Below, piece after piece: positions 49,948 through 53,607 of a stretch of DNA of 53,607 nt. How positions within the stretch are numbered: position 1 is the stretch's first letter; the number at the start of each line of letters is the position of its first letter. The stretch is from UMGS755 sp045652815. Its GTDB lineage: Bacteria; Bacillota; Clostridia; UBA1381; UBA9506. The stretch is taken from NCBI GenBank assembly GCA_045652815.1, contig JAZOLH010000012.1, forward strand, positions 1 to 53,607. Direction: 5' to 3'. The notes under the pieces were generated by a model. That model saw nothing but the letters and a program-made list of their open reading frames with translations, searched no databases and was not told the origin of the DNA. A program made the position numbers and the translations under genes.

Positions 49948-51123
49948 GTGATTGAAAAAACCTGTACCTGCGCCATGGGTCGCCACGCGGCACCCCTTGA
50001 GAGTTATGAACTGTCCTGCGGCGCTATCCATAAACTCCCTGAAATTTTAAAGGATTATAAAAAGATTTACGTGGTGTGTGATACAAACACCTATGCCGCT
50101 GCAGGTGCCGCTGTGGAAAAAGTGCTGAAAGAGGCAGGCATCTATTCTCACACCCGCATTTTAGAATCTGACTTTCCCCTGCCCGATGCGCAGAGCGTGG
50201 GCGAGGTAATTGTCCACCTCCACGACCACGCCGCTTTGTCCGATATGTTTGCTTACTCTCCCCGCCCTGACTTTATTCTGGCGGTGGGATCAGGCACCAT
50301 CAACGATGTTTGCCGCGTGGCAAGTTATCGCCTCGGTCTTCCCTACGGTGTGTTCGGCACTGCGCCCTCTATGGATGGCTTCGTGTCCGCGGGCTCACCC
50401 TTTTTGCACGATGGCACCAAATCCACCATCCAGTGCACCACGCCCAAATACTGCATCGTTGACCTAGACATCGCCAAAGACGCCCCTTGGGATATGCTCC
50501 TTGCAGGCATCGGCGATATGTTCGGTAAATATACAGGGCTACTCGATTGGGAAATGGCACGAGAACAAACCGGCGAATATTTCTGCGAAACCATCGCCGC
50601 CGACGTGCTATCTGCCACTAATCAATGTTTAGAAAATGGCTACGCTCTCCGTGACCGCGATCCCGATGCCATCAAAAACGTGATGGAAGGATTTATGGTA
50701 ACGGCCCTCGGTATGGCCTTTACGGGTAACTCCCGCCCCGCCTCGGGTTCTGAGCACATCATCTCTCACGCTTGGGAGCTTTACACCTTGGAAGAAGGCA
50801 ATCTCCCCAACCTGCACGGTCTTGAGGTTTGTCAGGCAACCCGCCTGATTGCGATTATGTATCAGATGCTCTATAAGGAAACCGAAGACGAAGCGGTTAA
50901 GACCCTCATCGCCCCCTATCTGCCCTATTTTGATGCAGTAGAGCGCTTCTGCACCGAGATGGAAATGCCAAACCCCATCAAAGACAAACAGCGGATGTAT
51001 GACGGTATTATGCGCGCCCTTCCCATGCGCAACCGTTACACCATTTTGTTCTATTTAAATGACCGCGGATTGCTGGAAGATTATGCCGCCCGCGCTGTTG
51101 AAACCTTTATGAAACGCCTGTAA
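49948..51123 (+). CDS. egsA: sn-glycerol-1-phosphate dehydrogenase (AraM/EgsA family)
   Basis: A 391-residue NAD(P)-dependent iron/nickel dehydrogenase-like protein. It reduces dihydroxyacetone phosphate to sn-glycerol-1-phosphate, the backbone enantiomer of archaeal lipids; in B. subtilis AraM feeds heptaprenylglyceryl phosphate. Dinucleotide motif GSGTIND (114-120), TAPSMDGFVSAGSP (139-152), metal ligands likely in GIGDMFGKYTG (D190), SEHIISHAWE (H270/H274) and NLHGLE (H290). GTG start with GGGAGG upstream. Coupled to the phosphodiester glycosidase gene, suggesting an envelope glycerophosphate product; this link is inference. Confidence 0.9.
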   Translation: MIEKTCTCAMGRHAAPLESYELSCGAIHKLPEILKDYKKIYVVCDTNTYAAAGAAVEKVLKEAGIYSHTRILESDFPLPDAQSVGEVIVHLHDHAALSDMFAYSPRPDFILAVGSGTINDVCRVASYRLGLPYGVFGTAPSMDGFVSAGSPFLHDGTKSTIQCTTPKYCIVDLDIAKDAPWDMLLAGIGDMFGKYTGLLDWEMAREQTGEYFCETIAADVLSATNQCLENGYALRDRDPDAIKNVMEGFMVTALGMAFTGNSRPASGSEHIISHAWELYTLEEGNLPNLHGLEVCQATRLIAIMYQMLYKETEDEAVKTLIAPYLPYFDAVERFCTEMEMPNPIKDKQRMYDGIMRALPMRNRYTILFYLNDRGLLEDYAARAVETFMKRL

Positions 51124-51127
51124 AATC

Positions 51128-51160
51128 TGCCTCTGCCGCCGTTCGACAGAGGCTTTTTTA
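51128..51160 (+). terminator. Terminator of the galU-egsA run
   Basis: GCCTCTG/CAGAGGC with TTTTTTATT directly after. Confidence 0.85.
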
Positions 51161-51199
51161 TTCGTCATAAAAAAGTAATATAAAAATGTGGAAAAAGCC

Positions 51200-51227
51200 T
51201 TGACTTTTCCGACGGATATGCTACAAT
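51200..51227 (+). promoter_or_regulatory. Promoter of the MFS transporter gene
   Basis: TTGACT (51200-51205), 16-bp spacer, TACAAT (51222-51227). Confidence 0.65.
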
Positions 51228-51267
51228 AAAGGCGAAATCAAGAAATTTTGCAAGGGAGAAACTCCAT

Positions 51268-52590
51268 ATGCGAAGAAAATTCCGCTTTAAAGATTTCCTT
51301 TGGAATAAAAAAGATATGTTGCCCGGCGAATATGGTTACGCCCGTATCGGTTTTACCATTGATGCGGTGTGCGATGGTGCGGCGGCCTCTTGGCTTTCGC
51401 CGCTGGTTGCGCTCCTGACCTGGCTGGGTATGAAAGAAGCGCCCATCAGTTTTGTGGCATCTTTGGCTTCTGCCGCAGGACTTTTGCAGCTTTTTATCCC
51501 CTCGCTAACCGGCAACCGCACCCATAAAAAACCCTTTATCTTTCTGATGCGCCTTTTGTCCCGCCCCGTGATGGCCTTTGCCTTCTGCCTGCCCTTTATC
51601 ATCGGCAGAAATATGACAGCGGCTGTTTTAATCGCGGTGATTTACTTTTTAACCTCCGTGGCCACCAATTTTTACAACCCTTTGCAGCAAATCTGGTTTA
51701 TGGATTGCGCCAAGTGGGGCGGCGGCGTGGGTAAATATTTTGGCGCCAAAGACGGTATCTATAATGTAGGGCGTATGCTTTCCTACCTTGTGGCCGCCAT
51801 TGTCACCAGCACCTTTGTAGGTGAGCGCGAGGGCTTTGCCTACCTCACCTTTGGTGTTCTCGCTTTAATTATGGTTGTTTTTGCTCTCACATCCATTTTC
51901 TTTATTAAAGAGCCACCCGTTCCCCACGAAGAGAAAAAGCAGAAGGTGAACATTTTAGCCACCGCAAAAGAGATGTTTGCAAGCCCTAAAATCCGTCGTT
52001 TCCTTTGTTATAACTTCGTCTTCACCTTTGCCCATAACTTCACAGGTGTTGTAATGGGTGTGTATCAGATTCAAAGATTGGGTCTGACCGTTAGTTTCCT
52101 GTCCATCTTAACTGTTGGTGACTTGATTATTGAATCCATCATGGCTCCCATTTGGGGCAGAGTCAGTACCAAACTCGGTATGCGCCGCGTTTTGATGATT
52201 TCCGTTCTTCTGATTGGCTCTTCCTTTATTCCCTACATATTTGCCACACCGGATAACGCACAGACGGTTGCCGCCATATCCGTTTTCATTTCGGCGATGG
52301 GCTTCTCGGCTTACGGTTTTGCCAGCTTCGGTTATATGTTTGAAGTGTATCCCGAGGCAAACCGAAGTTCTTATATGGTCTGCGGCAACACAATGTCCTC
52401 TGTGTTTACCTATGGCGTGAGTCTTTTGGGTACCTTCTGTCTGGCTGTGGCCGGTGCGTTTACGTTTACAATCGGCAGTTTCACCGGCTCTATTATCACA
52501 ATTATCTTAACCGTAACTGTTCTCGGTGAATATCTCTCGGTGTATATACTTCATCGGGCAAAGAAGGACGGAAAACAAATAGAAGCATAA
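51268..52590 (+). CDS. MFS transporter
   Basis: A 440-residue protein with about twelve hydrophobic helices in two halves, split by a cytoplasmic loop around KEPPVPHEEKKQKVN (about 213-227). MFS-type signatures include GRVSTKLGMRRVLM (loop 8-9) and the N-terminal NRTHKKPFIFLMR after helix 2. It resembles the group of clostridial MFS proteins often next to sugar metabolism genes. Substrate and direction cannot be read from sequence. GGGAG lies before ATG; a promoter and terminators bracket it as a single-gene unit. Confidence 0.85.
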   Translation: MRRKFRFKDFLWNKKDMLPGEYGYARIGFTIDAVCDGAAASWLSPLVALLTWLGMKEAPISFVASLASAAGLLQLFIPSLTGNRTHKKPFIFLMRLLSRPVMAFAFCLPFIIGRNMTAAVLIAVIYFLTSVATNFYNPLQQIWFMDCAKWGGGVGKYFGAKDGIYNVGRMLSYLVAAIVTSTFVGEREGFAYLTFGVLALIMVVFALTSIFFIKEPPVPHEEKKQKVNILATAKEMFASPKIRRFLCYNFVFTFAHNFTGVVMGVYQIQRLGLTVSFLSILTVGDLIIESIMAPIWGRVSTKLGMRRVLMISVLLIGSSFIPYIFATPDNAQTVAAISVFISAMGFSAYGFASFGYMFEVYPEANRSSYMVCGNTMSSVFTYGVSLLGTFCLAVAGAFTFTIGSFTGSIITIILTVTVLGEYLSVYILHRAKKDGKQIEA

Positions 52591-52593
52591 TAG

Positions 52594-52627
52594 AAAAAGA
52601 CTGTAACACTCGTTACAGTCTTTTTTC
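52594..52627 (+). terminator. Terminator of the MFS transporter gene
   Basis: GACTGTAAC-ACTC-GTTACAGTC with flanking A-run and TTTTTTCTT. Confidence 0.9.
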
Positions 52628-52667
52628 TTGCCTATTCGTAAGGGTAGATGCCTTCGATGGTAAAAAG

Positions 52668-52712
52668 GGCTTCCCCTTGAGGGGAAGGTGTCGCCATAGG
52701 CGACGGATGAGG
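52668..52712 (+). repeat. Intergenic palindromic element, family A, partial copy 3
   Basis: The left half only: GGCTTCCCCTTGAGGGGAAG, then GTGTCGCC-ATA-GGCGAC and GGATGAGG. The small stem has yet another sequence but is fully paired. Confidence 0.8.
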
Positions 52713-52721
52713 TGAAGTCCC

Positions 52722-52839
52722 CTTTTTGTTAAGGACAAATGTATAGTGGAAGTTCTTTTTGAATTCTCGCTACGCTCGTCTTAACAAAAAGAACGACTGG
52801 ATTAAGCGCTTTCTGTCCGCGCTACGCTTGACACAAAGC
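52722..52839. repeat. Nested inverted repeats downstream of the DUF6514 gene
   Basis: Hairpin 1: GTTCTTTTTG (52752-52761) / CAAAAAGAAC (52785-52794). Hairpin 2: GCTTTCTGTC / GACACAAAGC (52808-52839, one mismatch). Both loops hold the same nine bases CGCTACGCT (52768-52776 and 52820-52828). CTTTTTGTTAAG (52722-52733) can pair with CTTAACAAAAAG (52780-52791), excluding hairpin 1. It probably ends the leftward DUF6514 transcript. Confidence 0.5.
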
Positions 52840-52850
52840 CTTACTCCATG

Positions 52851-53192
52851 TTATACAGCCAGCGTTTTCAAATCAAACTCGCTGACAAATTCGGTGATGC
52901 CCAGCACATCTTCGGCAATGTCTTTCATAGCAATGGGCGTCACAGAATTGCGAGCCAAGAGATATAAAAACTCCCGCGCCTCGCCCTCTGTGCCAAACAA
53001 ATCGAATAACTTGCGGTATTCAATGTAGGGCCTGCCATCTAATCGTCTCGCCCGTTTATAAATCTCTACGCCAAAGCGGAGAGCGGCTTCTCCCTCAATG
53101 GTTTTTTCTTTTGAGAGGATGTAATAATCCAGGTCAAAACACTTACCTTCCTCTTCGTTCTCCACGTGAACGGTGGTTAAAAAATCTCTCAT
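52851..53192 (-). CDS. DUF6514 family protein
   Basis: A 113-residue small cytosolic protein without membrane segment. It reads like DUF6514, a family of clostridial proteins of unknown function: FDLDYYILSKEK, GEAALRFGVEIYKRAR, YRKLFDLFGTEGEAREFLYLLARNSVTPIAMKDIAEDVL. The ATG at 53192 has AAAGGGG eleven bases upstream; the ATG at 53231 has no spaced SD. A TATAAT (53250-53245, minus strand) lies upstream with a poor -35, and a perfect Spo0A box about 45 bases further up. Function unknown; the sporulation link is inference. Confidence 0.7.
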   Translation of the reverse strand: MRDFLTTVHVENEEEGKCFDLDYYILSKEKTIEGEAALRFGVEIYKRARRLDGRPYIEYRKLFDLFGTEGEAREFLYLLARNSVTPIAMKDIAEDVLGITEFVSEFDLKTLAV

Positions 53193-53244
53193 TTCGTTTC
53201 TTTCCCCTTTACAATATTTAGTTACTTTCATTCCTTACATATAC

Positions 53245-53250
53245 ATTATA
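53245..53250 (-). promoter_or_regulatory. -10 element candidate of the DUF6514 gene
   Basis: TATAAT on the minus strand without a recognisable -35 at 17 bp, as in activator-dependent promoters. Confidence 0.4.
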
Positions 53251-53291
53251 TAGTATATTTTAGAAAAAATCCAGCATTAAATATCGCAATG

Positions 53292-53298
53292 TTCGACA
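53292..53298 (-). promoter_or_regulatory. Spo0A box candidate upstream of the DUF6514 gene
   Basis: TGTCGAA on the minus strand, an exact 0A-box core. A one-mismatch site TGTCGCA lies at 53342-53348 in the same orientation. Confidence 0.45.
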
Positions 53299-53398
53299 CA
53301 CAAATTCCCCATCCCCGAGGGTTTTGCGGCATCCCCCTAAATGCGACAGACTTTCGCCCAAAGCCGACAGCGTTTGCAGAAAAAAAGTTTTAGTAAAT

Positions 53399-53433
53399 GA
53401 AAAAGACCGAGGTAAAACCCTCGGTCTTTTCTA
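53399..53433. terminator. Distal terminator of the rRNA operon, bidirectional
   Basis: AAAAGACCGAGG/CCTCGGTCTTTT, 12 bp, A-run left, T-run right. Second of two tandem hairpins after the 5S gene. Confidence 0.8.
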
Positions 53434-53440
53434 TGTAAAC

Positions 53441-53473
53441 AAAAAAACAGCAGGACATAAGTCCTGCTGTTTG
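53441..53473 (-). terminator. Proximal terminator of the rRNA operon
   Basis: AAACAGCAGGAC-ATAA-GTCCTGCTGTTT; on the minus strand it is followed by TTTTTGTTT, right after the 5S 3' end. Confidence 0.9.
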
Positions 53474-53474
53474 T

Positions 53475-53590
53475 TCCGGCGATGATCTATCTTCCCGGGC
53501 GGTCGCCCACCAAGTATTGTCAACGCTAGAGAGCTTAACTACCGTGTTCGGGATGGGAACGGGTGGGACCTCTCTGCCATAATCACCGGA
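53475..53590 (-). rRNA. rrf: 5S ribosomal RNA
   Basis: The minus strand starts TCCGGTGATTATGGC and contains the universal CCCATCCCGAACACGG and GTTAAGC strings. It ends CGCCGGA, which pairs with the 5' end. About 116 nt, complete. The window ends 17 bases upstream, so the 23S gene of the same operon lies outside to the right. Confidence 0.97.
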
Positions 53591-53607
53591 TATTAAGATG
53601 TGAGGCA

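Noticed and set aside
51143..51149. Spo0A box TTCGACA
   Set aside because: Lies inside the terminator hairpin after the egsA gene, not in a promoter.
1..53607. CRISPR arrays, transposases, prophage or toxin-antitoxin pairs
   Set aside because: I looked for direct repeats with spacers and for typical protein families and found none.

Overview
The window looks like a chromosomal piece of a low-to-mid GC Gram-positive, most likely an uncultured member of the class Clostridia (Bacillota). Several independent signs agree. The replicative polymerase is of the PolC type. There is a SpoVAE spore protein. The hrcA-grpE-dnaK-dnaJ operon sits behind a perfect CIRCE operator. The LexA boxes are of the Bacillus/Clostridium form (GAAC-N4-GTTC). 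Promoters are canonical sigma-A and ribosome binding sites are strong AGGAGG types. I cannot name the genus. Nearly everything is core or housekeeping; I see no prophage, transposase, CRISPR array or integrated element.

Layout. 1-311: gene-free hairpin-rich DNA and a terminator. 312-1355 (-): sugar-phosphate isomerase/epimerase-like gene with its own promoter and a palindromic operator candidate. 1796-1872 (+): tRNA with CAU anticodon (probably tRNA-Ile2). 1947-4091 (+): exported M14 zinc carboxypeptidase and a LysE-type exporter. 4124-8320: DUF3343 (-), radC (+), spoVAE (-), yebC (+), azlC (+), and a WecA/TagO-type glycosyl-phosphate transferase (+). 8363-16974 (-): AEC transporter, AEC transporter, purE, hisC, miaB, ylbF-like, mutS, smpB. 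17131-18045 (-): AraC regulator. 18547-23180 (-): trxA-yhbY-nadD-yqeK-rsfS-leuS operon. 23840-30926 (-): HrcA/CIRCE heat-shock operon continuing into lplA and an M18 aminopeptidase. 31045-39820 (-): ispG-polC-comEC-holA. 40027-45904 (+): SOS-controlled YneA-like LysM protein, tspO, VanW-family protein, radA-nusB-xseA. 45962-51123 (+): TtcA-like tRNA thiolase, galU, a large exported phosphodiester glycosidase, and a glycerol-1-phosphate dehydrogenase. 51268-52590 (+): MFS transporter. 52851-53192 (-): DUF6514 protein with Spo0A-box-like sites upstream. 53475-53590 (-): 5S rRNA with tandem terminators, the end of an rRNA operon whose 16S/23S lie beyond the right edge.

How the parts connect. The minus-strand blocks cover translation and RNA quality (leuS, rsfS, yhbY, smpB, miaB), replication and repair (polC, holA, mutS) and protein folding. 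The plus-strand right half combines DNA damage functions (YneA-like, radA, xseA) with envelope functions (VanW protein, galU, phosphodiester glycosidase, AraM/EgsA).

The points I find most worth a second look are these. (1) Two families of intergenic palindromic elements have arm sequences that differ between copies but stay complementary. (2) A compact SOS cassette has two LexA boxes placed on the promoter and a third just after the stop. (3) The phosphodiester glycosidase has a C-terminal calcineurin-like fold whose metal ligands all appear lost. (4) Spo0A-box-like sites lie upstream of the DUF6514 gene. No clearly new multi-gene system is visible.
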